NCBI RefSeq assembly: GCF_030247185.1
Contig: NC_080571.1
Coordinates: 16,027,631 to 16,091,630 of the forward strand
Origin: Malaya genurostris
Taxonomy: Eukaryota; Arthropoda; Insecta; Diptera; Culicidae
DNA length: 64,000 bases
Direction: 5' to 3'
Positions within the stretch are counted from its first letter, which is position 1, and every line of letters starts with the position of its first letter. Positions 35,115-47,498 of this stretch are shown one piece after another. Made by a program: the position numbers and the translations under genes. The notes beneath the pieces were generated by a model. The model was given only the letters and a program-made list of their open reading frames with translations, was not told the DNA's origin and did no database searches.

Positions 35115-36509
35115 ATGGCGTCAAAAGGAGCACGAAGCCAGGAATTCCTGCAAACGGCAGACCCACGCGATGGAGTACCTCGCACAGTGAAGAAGCCTTC
35201 TCGCCGCGACCTCGACCGCATGAACGCGTTTAACGAGAGGAAGATTGAAGCCAGGAACGATGAGAATTCTTGGTATCACGAGACGGAGAGAGAGGACAAG
35301 TATCGAGTGGCCATCGACAAGAAGAGACCACCACGTAAGAGGAGAGAAGCACCGTTAATTCAAGTTTCTACCTCGGAAACAAAACCAATTGACGAAGACA
35401 TCTATACCGGCGATTGCAAAGGAGCGACAGCGAAACGGAAAACTATTGGCCATAATTTAGAATTTTCCAGTTTTTCCGATGTTCTATCTAGTTCATATAA
35501 CACGGCACAAAAATGTGAACCACGACTCCAGCAAATGTGTCCATTCCCATTGTACCAACATGCAATGGTCGAAGTGCTGAACGCCAGGATTTTGTCAGTG
35601 CAAAGAAACGAACAGCGGAATCCCGCCTTGACAGGAATGCAAGATGCGCTAGAAGCCATACGCGCAAAAGACTTGCTTATTCCAAAACCTATTTTTGATT
35701 ATATCAACAGTGTCGGCCAGAGTATTACTCCAACTGGAGATAAAGTTTGGTTCAACTATCCCAACCAAGCCATGCCACAGGGACCAATAGAAGACGCAGA
35801 GAGCGGCACGTTTGGAATGCCAACTGCAGCGAACCATAATGTCTACGAGGCTTATTGGAGTCCACATATCACAAAACAATACATTCTATCAACCATAGAG
35901 TACAATAGGGGCGTTGTGAGAGATGCGTATTGGAACCCTTTCCCAGCAGAATGGTTACCAGCTGGTGCTAGAGTTAATGAAAATCTGTTAGGATAGCTAC
36001 CTTTAGAACAATGTCATCGTACTGCCCTACAGAAGTTACAAGAATGCGCCTTTGATAATGACGATTCCATAGCAGGTAGGATTGCCCACAGCCCTCATGC
36101 AGTTGAGACGGCTTGTGGAGTATTTTCAAATATCCGTGATGTGATTACCGTCCCTGCCATATTTGAACAGAAGGAGAACCCCGCTGCATTCATCTATAAA
36201 AGTTTAGAAGTGAATGCGGATGCACACGATGTTATCCTTTATGACCATTCCGCCCAATTAATTTCACCTTTCACCTTTGGTGCAGGAGCGGCAAATAAGG
36301 CCAATTATTTTGCATTTAAACGTATGCGCTCGGAAAATTGTGCCGGTTGCTTTGCCCTAGTAAATGGAGCACCACCCGCCGGATGGACAGATTCCCGGAA
36401 TAATAACTTTTCCATGCTAGAACCTTTCGGCCCTCTTAGATATACCGATAGGCCATCATGGCCCGTCGCATGCGCAATCGAAATCACGCGAACGAAAGCG
36501 ACGAATATT
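35115..36509 (+). pseudogene. endogenous viral element, structural-protein-like, unit 1
   Basis: The ORF opens at ATG 35115 and runs 293 codons to TAG (35994-35996). The same frame then stays open to the junction at 36509, giving 465 codons in all. The N-terminal 90 residues are highly charged (basic cluster KKRPPRKRRE near 69-78). The rest is Pro/Asn/aromatic-rich with motifs such as AYWNPFPAEWLPAGARV and FGAGAANKANYFAF. There is no zinc knuckle, protease, or polymerase motif. I read it as a coat or nucleocapsid-type protein of an RNA virus; toti-like capsid is my best guess, at low confidence. The 34-nt leader between the putative target duplication and the ATG would be viral 5' UTR. Unit 1 alone has Leu at codon 12, where the others have Arg. 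It may give piRNAs rather than protein. Confidence 0.6.
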
Positions 36510-36719
36510 CTGATTTCGATGTCGAAGACAAACACGGTGGTGGAAGAGAAAAAACCTTTAAAGATGAACCACTAGAAGCATGTGACTTACTACGAGCTCT
36601 TAAAACTTGCCTTTGTATAAGTGGTGTCCACACAAGGGTTTTGAAATATTGTTACCTAATATTAGAATCGTCAAGTCGAATCATCTTCTTATTTTTCTCA
36701 AAAGTAAATTCAAAGCCTA

Positions 36720-38114
36720 ATGGCGTCAAAAGGAGCACGAAGCCAGGAATTCCGGCAAACGGCAGACCCACGCGATGGAGTACCTCGCACAGTGAAGAAG
36801 CCTTCTCGCCGCGACCTCGACCGCATGAACGCGTTTAACGAGAGGAAGATTGAAGCCAGGAACGATGAGAATTCTTGGTATCACGAGACGGAGAGAGAGG
36901 ACAAGTATCGAGTGGCCATCGACAAGAAGAGACCACCACGTAAGAGGAGAGAAGCACCGTTAATTCAAGTTTCTACCTCGGAAACAAAACCAATTGACGA
37001 AGACATCTATACCGGCGATTGCAAAGGAGCGACAGCGAAACGGAAAACTATTGGCCATAATTTAGAATTTTCCAGTTTTTCCGATGTTCTATCTAGTTCA
37101 TATAACACGGCACAAAAATGTGAACCACGACTCCAGCAAATGTGTCCATTCCCATTGTACCAACATGCAATGGTCGAAGTGCTGAACGCCAGGATTTTGT
37201 CAGTGCAAAGAAACGAACAGCGGAATCCCGCCTTGACAGGAATGCAAGATGCGCTAGAAGCCATACGCGCAAAAGACTTGCTTATTCCAAAACCTATTTT
37301 TGATTATATCAACAGTGTCGGCCAGAGTATTACTCCAACTGGAGATAAAGTTTGGTTCAACTATCCCAACCAAGCCATGCCACAGGGACCAATAGAAGAC
37401 GCAGAGAGCGGCACGTTTGGAATGCCAACTGCAGCGAACCATAATGTCTACGAGGCTTATTGGAGTCCACATATCACAAAACAATACATTCTATCAACCA
37501 TAGAGTACAATAGGGGCGTTGTGAGAGATGCGTATTGGAACCCTTTCCCAGCAGAATGGTTACCAGCTGGTGCTAGAGTTAATGAAAATCTGTTAGGATA
37601 GCTACCTTTAGAACAATGTCATCGTACTGCCCTACAGAAGTTACAAGAATGCGCCTTTGATAATGACGATTCCATAGCAGGTAGGATTGCCCACAGCCCT
37701 CATGCAGTTGAGACGGCTTGTGGAGTATTTTCAAATATCCGTGATGTGATTACCGTCCCTGCCATATTTGAACAGAAGGAGAACCCCGCTGCATTCATCT
37801 ATAAAAGTTTAGAAGTGAATGCGGATGCACACGATGTTATCCTTTATGACCATTCCGCCCAATTAATTTCACCTTTCACCTTTGGTGCAGGAGCGGCAAA
37901 TAAGGCCAATTATTTTGCATTTAAACGTATGCGCTCGGAAAATTGTGCCGGTTGCTTTGCCCTAGTAAATGGAGCACCACCCGCCGGATGGACAGATTCC
38001 CGGAATAATAACTTTTCCATGCTAGAACCTTTCGGCCCTCTTAGATATACCGATAGGCCATCATGGCCCGTCGCATGCGCAATCGAAATCACGCGAACGA
38101 AAGCGACGAATATT
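36720..38114 (+). pseudogene. endogenous viral element, unit 2
   Basis: The same ORF as unit 1, with the in-frame TAG at 37599-37601 and the frame open on both sides. It shares the units 1-3 variants (Ile in SPHIT, AAAAGTTTAG). The 3' end runs out of frame into the mariner piece of the next unit. Confidence 0.6.
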
Positions 38115-38324
38115 CTGATTTCGATGTCGAAGACAAACACGGTGGTGGAAGAGAAAAAACCTTTAAAGATGAACCACTAGAAGCATGTGACTTACTACGA
38201 GCTCTTAAAACTTGCCTTTGTATAAGTGGTGTCCACACAAGGGTTTTGAAATATTGTTACCTAATATTAGAATCGTCAAGTCGAATCATCCTCTTATTTT
38301 TCTCAAAAGTAAATTCAAAGCCTA

Positions 38325-39719
38325 ATGGCGTCAAAAGGAGCATGAAGCCAGGAATTCCGGCAAACGGCAGACCCACGCGATGGAGTACCTCGCACAGTGA
38401 AGAAGCCTTCTCGCCGCGACCTCGACCGCATGAACGCGTTTAACGAGAGGAAGATTGAAGCCAGGAACGATGAGAATTCTTGGTATCACGAGACGGAGAG
38501 AGAGGACAAGTATCGAGTGGCCATCGACAAGAAGAGACCACCACGTAAGAGGAGAGAAGCACCGTTAATTCAAGTTTCTACCTCGGAAACAAAACCAATT
38601 GACGAAGACATCTATACCGGCGATTGCAAAGGAGCGACAGCGAAACGGAAAACTATTGGCCATAATTTAGAATTTTCCAGTTTTTCCGATGTTCTACCTA
38701 GTTCATATAACACGGCACAAAAATGTGAACCACGACTCCAGCAAATGTGTCCATTCCCATTGTACCAACATGCAATGGTCGAAGTGCTGAACGCCAGGAT
38801 TTTGTCAGTGCAAAGAAACGAACAGCGGAATCCCGCCTTGACAGGAATGCAAGATGCGCTAGAAGCCATACGCGCAAAAGACTTGCTTATTCCAAAACCT
38901 ATTTTTGATTATATCAACAGTGTCGGCCAGAGTATTACTCCAACTGGAGATAAAGTTTGGTTCAACTATCCCAACCAAGCCATGCCACAGGGACCAATAG
39001 AAGACGCAGAGAGCGGCACGTTTGGAATGCCAACTGCAGCGAACCATAATGTCTACGAGGCTTATTGGAGTCCACATATCACAAAACAATACATTCTATC
39101 AACCATAGAGTACAATAGGGGCGTTGTGAGAGATGCGTATTGGAACCCTTTCCCAGCAGAATGGTTACCAGCTGGTGCTAGAGTTAATGAAAATCTGTTA
39201 GGATAGCTACCTTTAGAACAATGTCATCGTACTGCCCTACAGAAGTTACAAGAATGCGCCTTTGATAATGACGATTCCATAGCAGGTAGGATTGCCCACA
39301 GCCCTCATGCAGTTGAGACGGCTTGTGGAGTATTTTCAAATATCCGTGATGTGATTACCGTCCCTGCCATATTTGAACAGAAGGAGAACCCCGCTGCATT
39401 CATCTATAAAAGTTTAGAAGTGAATGCGGATGCACACGATGTTATCCTTTATGACCATTCCGCCCAATTAATTTCACCTTTCACCTTTGGTGCAGGAGCG
39501 GCAAATAAGGCCAATTATTTTGCATTTAAACGTATGCGCTCGGAAAATTGTGCCGGTTGCTTTGCCCTAGTAAATGGAGCACCACCCGCCGGATGGACAG
39601 ATTCCCGGAATAATAACTTTTCCATGCTAGAACCTTTCGGCCCTCTTAGATATACCGATAGGCCATCATGGCCCGTCGCATGCGCAATCGAAATCACGCG
39701 AACGAAAGCGACGAATATT
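38325..39719 (+). pseudogene. endogenous viral element, unit 3, with an extra early stop
   Basis: Codon 7 is TGA (38343-38345) where all other units have CGA, so this copy has two stops (the shared TAG is at 39204-39206). It also has Ser125 to Pro and a private T-to-C in the leader (38291). It otherwise carries the units 1-3 variants. Confidence 0.6.
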
Positions 39720-39929
39720 CTGATTTCGATGTCGAAGACAAACACGGTGGTGGAAGAGAAAAAACCTTTAAAGATGAACCACTAGAAGCATGTGACTTAC
39801 TACGAGCTCTTAAAACTTGCCTTTGTATAAGTGGTGTCCACACAAGGGTTTTGAAATATTGTTACCTAATATTAGAATCGTCAAGTCGAATCATCTTCTT
39901 ATTTTTCTCAAAAGTAAATTCAAAGCCTA

Positions 39930-41324
39930 ATGGCGTCAAAAGGAGCACGAAGCCAGGAATTCCGGCAAACGGCAGACCCACGCGATGGAGTACCTCGCAC
40001 AGTGAAGAAGCCTTCTCGCCGCGACCTCGACCGCATGAACGCGTTTAACGAGAGGAAGATTGAAGCCAGGAACGATGAGAATTCTTGGTATCACGAGACG
40101 GAGAGAGAGGACAAGTATCGAGTGGCCATCGACAAGAAGAGACCACCACGTAAGAGGAGAGAAGCACCGTTAATTCAAGTTTCTACCTCGGAAACAAAAC
40201 CAATTGACGAAGACATCTATACCGGCGATTGCAAAGGAGCGACAGCGAAACGGAAAACTATTGGCCATAATTTAGAATTTTCCAGTTTTTCCGATGTTCT
40301 ATCTAGTTCATATAACACGGCACAAAAATGTGAACCACGACTCCAGCAAATGTGTCCATTCCCATTGTACCAACATGCAATGGTCGAAGTGCTGAACGCC
40401 AGGATTTTGTCAGTGCAAAGAAACGAACAGCGGAATCCCGCCTTGACAGGAATGCAAGATGCGCTAGAAGCCATACGCGCAAAAGACTTGCTTATTCCAA
40501 AACCTATTTTTGATTATATCAACAGTGTCGGCCAGAGTATTACTCCAACTGGAGATAAAGTTTGGTTCAACTATCCCAACCAAGCCATGCCACAGGGACC
40601 AATAGAAGACGCAGAGAGCGGCACGTTTGGAATGCCAACTGCAGCGAACCATAATGTCTACGAGGCTTATTGGAGTCCACATGTTACAAAACAATACATT
40701 CTATCAACCATAGAGTACAATAGGGGCGTTGTGAGAGATGCGTATTGGAACCCTTTCCCAGCAGAATGGTTACCAGCTGGTGCTAGAGTTAATGAAAATC
40801 TGTTAGGATAGCTACCTTTAGAACAATGTCATCGTACTGCCCTACAGAAGTTACAAGAATGCGCCTTTGATAATGACGATTCCATAGCAGGTAGGATTGC
40901 CCACAGCCCTCATGCAGTTGAGACGGCTTGTGGAGTATTTTCAAATATCCGTGATGTGATTACCGGCCCTGCCATATTTGAACAGAAGGAGAACCCCGCT
41001 GCATTCATCTATAAAAGCTTAGAAGTGAATGCGGATGCACACGATGTTATCCTTTATGACCATTCCGCCCAATTAATTTCACCTTTCACCTTTGGTGCAG
41101 GAGCGGCAAATAAGGCCAATTATTTTGCATTTAAACGTATGCGCTCGGAAAATTGTGCCGGTTGCTTTGCCCTAGTAAATGGAGCACCACCCGCCGGATG
41201 GACAGATTCCCGGAATAATAACTTTTCCATGCTAGAACCTTTCGGCCCTCTTAGATATACCGATAGGCCATCATGGCCCGTCGCATGCGCAATCGAAATC
41301 ACGCGAACGAAAGCGACGAATATT
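39930..41324 (+). pseudogene. endogenous viral element, unit 4
   Basis: The shared TAG is at 40809-40811. It carries the units 4-6 variants (Val in SPHVT, AAAAGCTTAG). Private changes are GTT for that Val codon and Val to Gly at 40965-40967. Confidence 0.6.
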
Positions 41325-41534
41325 CTGATTTCGATGTCGAAGACAAACACGGTGGTGGAAGAGAAAAAACCTTTAAAGATGAACCACTAGAAGCATGTGA
41401 CTTACTACGAGCTCTTAAAACTTGCCTTTGTATAAGTGGTGTCCACACAAGGGTTTTGAAATATTGTTACCTAATATTAGAATCGTCAAGTCGAATCATC
41501 TTCTTATTTTTCTCAAAAGTAAATTCAAAGCCTA

Positions 41535-42929
41535 ATGGCGTCAAAAGGAGCACGAAGCCAGGAATTCCGGCAAACGGCAGACCCACGCGATGGAGTACCT
41601 CGCACAGTGAAGAAGCCTTCTCGCCGCGACCTCGACCGCATGAACGCGTTTAACGAGAGGAAGATTGAAGCCAGGAACGATGAGAATTCTTGGTATCACG
41701 AGACGGAGAGAGAGGACAAGTATCGAGTGGCCATCGACAAGAAGAGACCACCACGTAAGAGGAGAGAAGCACCGTTAATTCAAGTTTCTACCTCGGAAAC
41801 AAAACCAATTGACGAAGACATCTATACCGGCGATTGCAAAGGAGCGACAGCGAAACGGAAAACTATTGGCCATAATTTAGAATTTTCCAGTTTTTCCGAT
41901 GTTCTATCTAGTTCATATAACACGGCACAAAAATGTGAACCACGACTCCAGCAAATGTGTCCATTCCCATTGTACCAACATGCAATGGTCGAAGTGCTGA
42001 ACGCCAGGATTTTGTCAGTGCAAAGAAACGAACAGCGGAATCCCGCCTTGACAGGAATGCAAGATGCGCTTGAAGCCATACGCGCAAAAGACTTGCTTAT
42101 CCCAAAACCTATTTTTGATTATATCAACAGTGTCGGCCAGAGTATTACTCCAACTGGAGATAAAGTTTGGTTTAACTATCCCGACCAAGCCATGCCACAG
42201 GGACCAATAGAAGACGCAGAGAGCGGCACGTTTGGAATGCCAACTGCAGCGAACCATAATGTCTACGAGGCTTATTGGAGTCCACATGTCACAAAACAAT
42301 ACATTCTATCAACCATAGAGTACAATAGGGGCGTTGTGAGAGATGCGTATTGGAACCCTTTCCCAGCAGAATGGTTACCAGCTGGTGCTAGAGTTAATGA
42401 AAATCTGTTAGGATAGCTACCTTTAGAACAATGTCATCGTACTGCCCTACAGAAGTTACAAGAATGCGCCTTTGATAATGACGATTCCATAGCAGGTAGG
42501 ATTGCCCACTGCCCTCATGCAGTTGAGACGGCTTGTGGAGTATTTTCAAATATCCGTGATGTGATTACCGTCCCTGCCATATTTGAACAGAAGGAGAACC
42601 CCGCTGCATTCATCTATAAAAGCTTAGAAGTGAATGCGGATGCACACGATGTTATCCTTTATGACCATTCCGCCCAATTAATTTCACCTTTCACCTTTGG
42701 TGCAGGAGCGGCAAATAAGGCCAATTATTTTGCATTTAAACGTATGCGCTCGGAAAATTGTGCCGGTTGCTTTGCCCTAGTAAATGGAGCACCACCCGCC
42801 GGATGGACAGATTCCCGGAATAATAACTTTTCCATGCTAGAACCTTTCGGCCCTCTTAGATATACCGATAGGCCATCATGGCCCGTCGCATGCGCAATCG
42901 AAATCACGCGAACGAAAGCGACGAATATT
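41535..42929 (+). pseudogene. endogenous viral element, unit 5
   Basis: The shared TAG is at 42414-42416. It is the most divergent unit: private changes include CTT for CTA (42070), CCC for CCA region (42101), Asn to Asp at 42183 and Ser to Cys near 42510. It has the units 4-6 variants. Confidence 0.6.
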
Positions 42930-43139
42930 CTGATTTCGATGTCGAAGACAAACACGGTGGTGGAAGAGAAAAAACCTTTAAAGATGAACCACTAGAAGCA
43001 TGTGACTTACTACGAGCTCTTAAAACTTGCCTTTGTATAAGTGGTGTCCACACAAGGGTTTTGAAATATTGTTACCTAATATTAGAATCGTCAAGTCGAA
43101 TCATCTTCTTATTTTTCTCAAAAGTAAATTCAAAGCCTA

Positions 43140-44534
43140 ATGGCGTCAAAAGGAGCACGAAGCCAGGAATTCCGGCAAACGGCAGACCCACGCGATGGAG
43201 TACCTCGCACAGTGAAGAAGCCTTCTCGCCGCGACCTCGACCGCATGAACGCGTTTAACGAGAGGAAGATTGAAGCCAGGAACGATGAGAATTCTTGGTA
43301 TCACGAGACGGAGAGAGAGGACAAGTATCGAGTGGCCATCGACAAGAAGAGACCACCACGTAAGAGGAGAGAAGCACCGTTAATTCAAGTTTCTACCTCG
43401 GAAACAAAACCAATTGACGAAGACATCTATACCGGCGATTGCAAAGGAGCGACAGCGAAACGGAAAACTATTGGCCATAATTTAGAATTTTCCAGTTTTT
43501 CCGATGTTCTATCTAGTTCATATAACACGGCACAAAAATGTGAACCACGACTCCAGCAAATGTGTCCATTCCCATTGTACCAACATGCAATGGTCGAAGT
43601 GCTGAACGCCAGGATTTTGTCAGTGCAAAGAAACGAACAGCGGAATCCCGCCTTGACAGGAATGCAAGATGCGCTAGAAGCCATACGCGCAAAAGACTTG
43701 CTTATTCCAAAACCTATTTTTGATTATATCAACAGTGTCGGCCAGAGTATTACTCCAACTGGAGATAAAGTTTGGTTCAACTATCCCAACCAAGCCATGC
43801 CACAGGGACCAATAGAAGACGCAGAGAGCGGCACGTTTGGAATGCCAACTGCAGCGAACCATAATGTCTACGAGGCTTATTGGAGTCCACATGTCACAAA
43901 ACAATACATTCTATCAACCATAGAGTACAATAGGGGCGTTGTGAGAGATGCGTATTGGAACCCTTTCCCAGCAGAATGGTTACCAGCTGGTGCTAGAGTT
44001 AATGAAAATCTGTTAGGATAGCTACCTTTAGAACAATGTCATCGTACTGCCCTACAGAAGTTACAAGAATGCGCCTTTGATAATGACGATTCCATAGCAG
44101 GTAGAATTGCCCACAGCCCTCATGCAGTTGAGACGGCTTGTGGAGTATTTTCAAATATCCGTGATGTGATTACCGTCCCTGCCATATTTGAACAGAAGGA
44201 GAACCCCGCTGCATTCATCTATAAAAGCTTAGAAGTGAATGCGGATGCACACGATGTTATCCTTTATGACCATTCCGCCCAATTAATTTCACCTTTCACC
44301 TTTGGTGCAGGAGCGGCAAATAAGGCCAATTATTTTGCATTTAAACGTATGCGCTCGGAAAATTGTGCCGGTTGCTTTGCCCTAGTAAATGGAGCACCAC
44401 CCGCCGGATGGACAGATTCCCGGAATAATAACTTTTCCATGCTAGAACCTTTCGGCCCTCTTAGATATACCGATAGGCCATCATGGCCCGTCGCATGCGC
44501 AATCGAAATCACGCGAACGAAAGCGAGGAATATT
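43140..44534 (+). pseudogene. endogenous viral element, unit 6, joined to the LINE
   Basis: The shared TAG is at 44019-44021. It has the units 4-6 variants plus a private silent AGG-to-AGA near 44104. Near its right end ACG is AGG (44527), the only difference from the other units within 10 bp of the breakpoint. Beyond 44535 the DNA is LINE, not mariner, so this unit preserves the original right-hand context. Confidence 0.6.
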
Positions 44535-44535
44535 C

Positions 44536-47498
44536 TAACCGCTGGATATTTGATTTCGCTAAGAAAGTATGTCCTGATTCTGTTCCTGAACAGAAGATAT
44601 CCCGCGTCGCGACATTGAATACAAACGAAACACCGTTTTCGATGGTATAGTTCTCACTTGCGCTCTTGTCGTGTAACAATAGAGCCCCGGGGTTAGACAG
44701 AATTAAATTCAACTTGTTGAAAAATCTGCCCGACTCTGCCAAAAGGCGCTTGTTGAATTTATTCAACAAGTTCCTCGAGGGTAATATTGTCCTACACGAA
44801 TGGAGAGAAGTGAGAGTTATTACTATTCAAAAACCTGGAAAACCAGCCTCCGATCACAATTCGTATCGGCCGATTGCTATGCTTTCCTGTATTCGGAAAT
44901 TGTTGGAGAAAATGATTCTCTTCCGTCTAGACAATTGGGTCGAAACAAATGGATTGCTTTCAGGTACACAATTTGGGTTCCGCAGGGGCAAAGGAACGAA
45001 CGATTGTCTAGCGTTGCTCTCAACAGAAATTCAAATGGCATTTGCTCGTAAAGAACAAATGGCATCAGTTTTCACCGACATCAAGGGGGCATTCGATTCA
45101 GTTTCCATTAACGTTCTATCTGAGAGGTTGCATCAGCATGGTCTTTCACCAGTTTTGAACAACTTTTTATATAATCTATTGTCCGAGAAACACATGCATT
45201 TTGAGCATAGTGATTTGACGACAAAGCGATTCAGTTACATGGGTCTTCCTCAGGGCTCATGCTTAAGCCCCCTTTTATACAACTTTTACGTAAATAACAT
45301 TGATGAATGTATCAACACATCTTGCACGCTAAGACAACTTGCCGACGACAGTGTTGTGTCTATTATAGGACCCAAAGCTGCCGATCTCCAAGGACCATTG
45401 CAAGATACCCTCGACAACTTGTCGACATGGGCTTTTCAAATGGGTATCGAGTTCTCTACGGAGAAAACTGAGCTGGTTGTATTTTCAAGGAAGCGAGAAC
45501 CTGCGCAATTACAGCTTCAACTAGGGGGTGAAACCATAGCTCAGGTTTTCACATTTAAATATCTCGGGGTCTGGTTCGATTCCAAAGGTACCTGGGGATG
45601 TCACATTAGGTATTTGAAACGAAAATGCCTACAGAGAATCAATTTCCTTCGTACAATAACCGGAACTTGGTGGGGCTCTCACCCAGGAGACCTGATCAGG
45701 TTGTACAAAACGACGATATTGTCAGTAATGGAATATGGATGTTTCTGTTTCCGCTCCGCTACGAATATTCATTTCATTAAACTGGAAAGAATTCAGTATC
45801 GTTGTTTACGTATTGCCTTGGGTTGCATGCAATCAACCCATACGATGAGTCTTGAAGTGCTGGCGGGCGTCTTACCGTTGAAAAACAGGTTCTGGGATCT
45901 CTCATATCGACTGCTAATCCGATGCGACATTTTGAATCCGATGGTGATAGAAAACTTTGAAAAGCTCGTCGAGCTTAATTCACAAACCCGTTTTATGTCC
46001 TTGTATTTTGACTACATGGCTCAGAATATAAATCCTTCTTCGTTTGTTCCCAATCGTGTTCATTTTGTGGATACTTCTAATTCTACTGTGTTTTTCGACA
46101 CATCCATGAAAGAAGAAATTCGTGGAATCCCGGAACCTGTACGCCCTCAAGAGATCCCAAAAATTTTTAATAATAAATTTAAAGAAGTCGACTGTAATAA
46201 AATGTTTTACACTGACGGATCATATCTAGACGGGTCCACTGGCTTCGGTATATTCAATGTAAATTTCACCGCTTCCTATAAACTCAGTGATCCAGCTTCA
46301 GTTTACGTCGCAGAACTAGCTGCAATTCAGTATACCCTTGAGATCATTGACACTCTGCCCACAGATCACTACTTCATTGTATCGGACAGTCTCAGTTCCA
46401 TTGAGGCTCTCCGTTCAGTGAAGCCTGGAAAGCTCTCACCGTATTTCCTGGGGAAAATACGGGAACAATTGAGTGCTTTATCTGCAAAATCATACCAGAT
46501 TACCTTGGTTTGGGTCCCCTCACATTGTTCCATACGGGGCAATGAGAGGGCGGACTCGTTAGCCAAGGTGGGCGCACTAGAAGGTGATATCTATGAAAGA
46601 CCAATCTGCTTCAATGAATTTTTCAGTTGATGTCGTCAGAAAACTCTAGCTAGCTGGCAGAATACATGGAATAGTGGAACTCTGGGACGATGGTTACACT
46701 CAATAATCCCACAGGTATCGACGAAAGCTTGGTTCCGGGGGTTAGACGTGAGCCGAGACTTTATTCGTGTAATGTCAAGGCTCATGTCTAATCATTATAT
46801 GTTCAGCGCGCATCTCCGTCGTGTGGGGCTCGCTGAGAGTGGTGTCTGCGTTTGCGGTGAGGGTTATCATGACATCGAACATGTTGTTTGGACATGTGTC
46901 GAGTATTGTGATGCCAGGTCCCAACTCATAGGTTTCCTTCGGGCCCGAGGTATACCACCCTTCGTACCAGTCCGCGACGTCTTGGCAACTCGAAATCTTC
47001 CTTATATGACTCTCATCTATAACTTCTTGAAAACTATCAATGCTCAAATTTAGTGCTCTCCCTATCTCTTTCTCGTCTACAGCTCTACCGCACTCTTCTT
47101 TACGTTGCTGGAAGTATGGCCTGTGTAAACGATGCTTCGGAGCATGCACCTGCCTTGAACTGACTGAGTTGCTGGAAGCTACCCAAAAACGTCACATCAA
47201 CGTCAGAACACACCAACGAAGCATGCCAATCCAGAATAATCTCTTCATTGCTACAAGCTGAAAAACATGAAGATTCATCGAACGCAAAATGTGTCTAAAA
47301 GATGTATGCCACAAACCAATGATGTATTCAAATTTCAATTCAATACTGTGTAGGTCCCACCCGTCCCCTTACTAACTGGGGAGTATGCCGCCCCGTAATA
47401 CGGCATCCCTTCCTCTCTCCCTAACAACAAGACAATCGGCCACGTTAAGCTAAAGCAAATGAGCCTAATAAAAATTTTATTTGAAAAAAAAAAAAAAA
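44536..47498 (+). mobile_element. 5'-truncated I-like non-LTR retrotransposon with poly(A) tail
   Basis: The element starts inside ORF2, between endonuclease and RT, and ends with TAATAAAAATTTTATTTG and a ~15-base A tail (47484-47498). The 3' UTR is about 430 bp. RT plus RNase H in one ORF fits the I superfamily rather than the Jockey clade, which lacks RNase H. ORF1 and the endonuclease are absent, as expected for 5' truncation or template switching. The left edge abuts the virus-derived ORF within about 10 bp. Confidence 0.9.
44540..47053 (+). pseudogene. I-like LINE ORF2, RT-RNase H part, two in-frame stops
   Basis: A single frame covers the whole span. It is broken only by TAG at 44648-44650 and TGA at 46628-46630; otherwise it is open to 47051. 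Counting from 44666, RT block A is FTDIKGAFDSV (residues ~135-146), block B is GLPQGSCLSP (193-202) and block C is LADDS (225-229, with Leu in place of the usual Tyr/Phe). RNase H has YTDGSYLDG (near 515), AELAAIQ, SDSLSSIEAL and WVPSHCSIRGNERAD. The final 140 residues after the TGA include a Cys-His cluster (CVCGEGYHDIEHVVWTC) typical of LINE C-termini. The protein would nick and prime on target DNA if an endonuclease were present. With two stops it is probably inactive, but decay is slight. Confidence 0.9.

Larger units (their letters stand above)
34906..44535 (+). repeat. six-copy tandem array, 1,605-bp unit (mariner piece plus virus-derived ORF)
   Basis: Units are 34906-36510, 36511-38115, 38116-39720, 39721-41325, 41326-42930 and 42931-44535, all the same length with no indels seen. 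Each junction joins viral-like GAATATTC to mariner TGATTTCGATG. Left of unit 1 the mariner sequence continues as in a normal mariner. Right of unit 6 the sequence continues into the LINE. So these are the outer edges of the amplification, with at most one base of microhomology. Units differ by only a handful of substitutions each. The array is either very recent, kept uniform by unequal exchange or gene conversion, or partly an assembly effect. The exact copy number needs long reads. Confidence 0.95.

Noticed and set aside
35402..35879. Minus-strand ORFs of 85 and 76 codons repeated in every array unit
   Set aside because: They are shadows opposite the viral-like frame; regular recurrence only reflects the repeat.
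36458..36838. 126-codon ORF starting MARRMRNRNHANESDEYS, repeated in each unit
   Set aside because: It spans the tandem junction, out of the viral frame and into the mariner piece; an accident of the duplication.
34906..44535. CRISPR-like array
   Set aside because: Units are 1.6 kb with no short spacers, and the context is eukaryotic.
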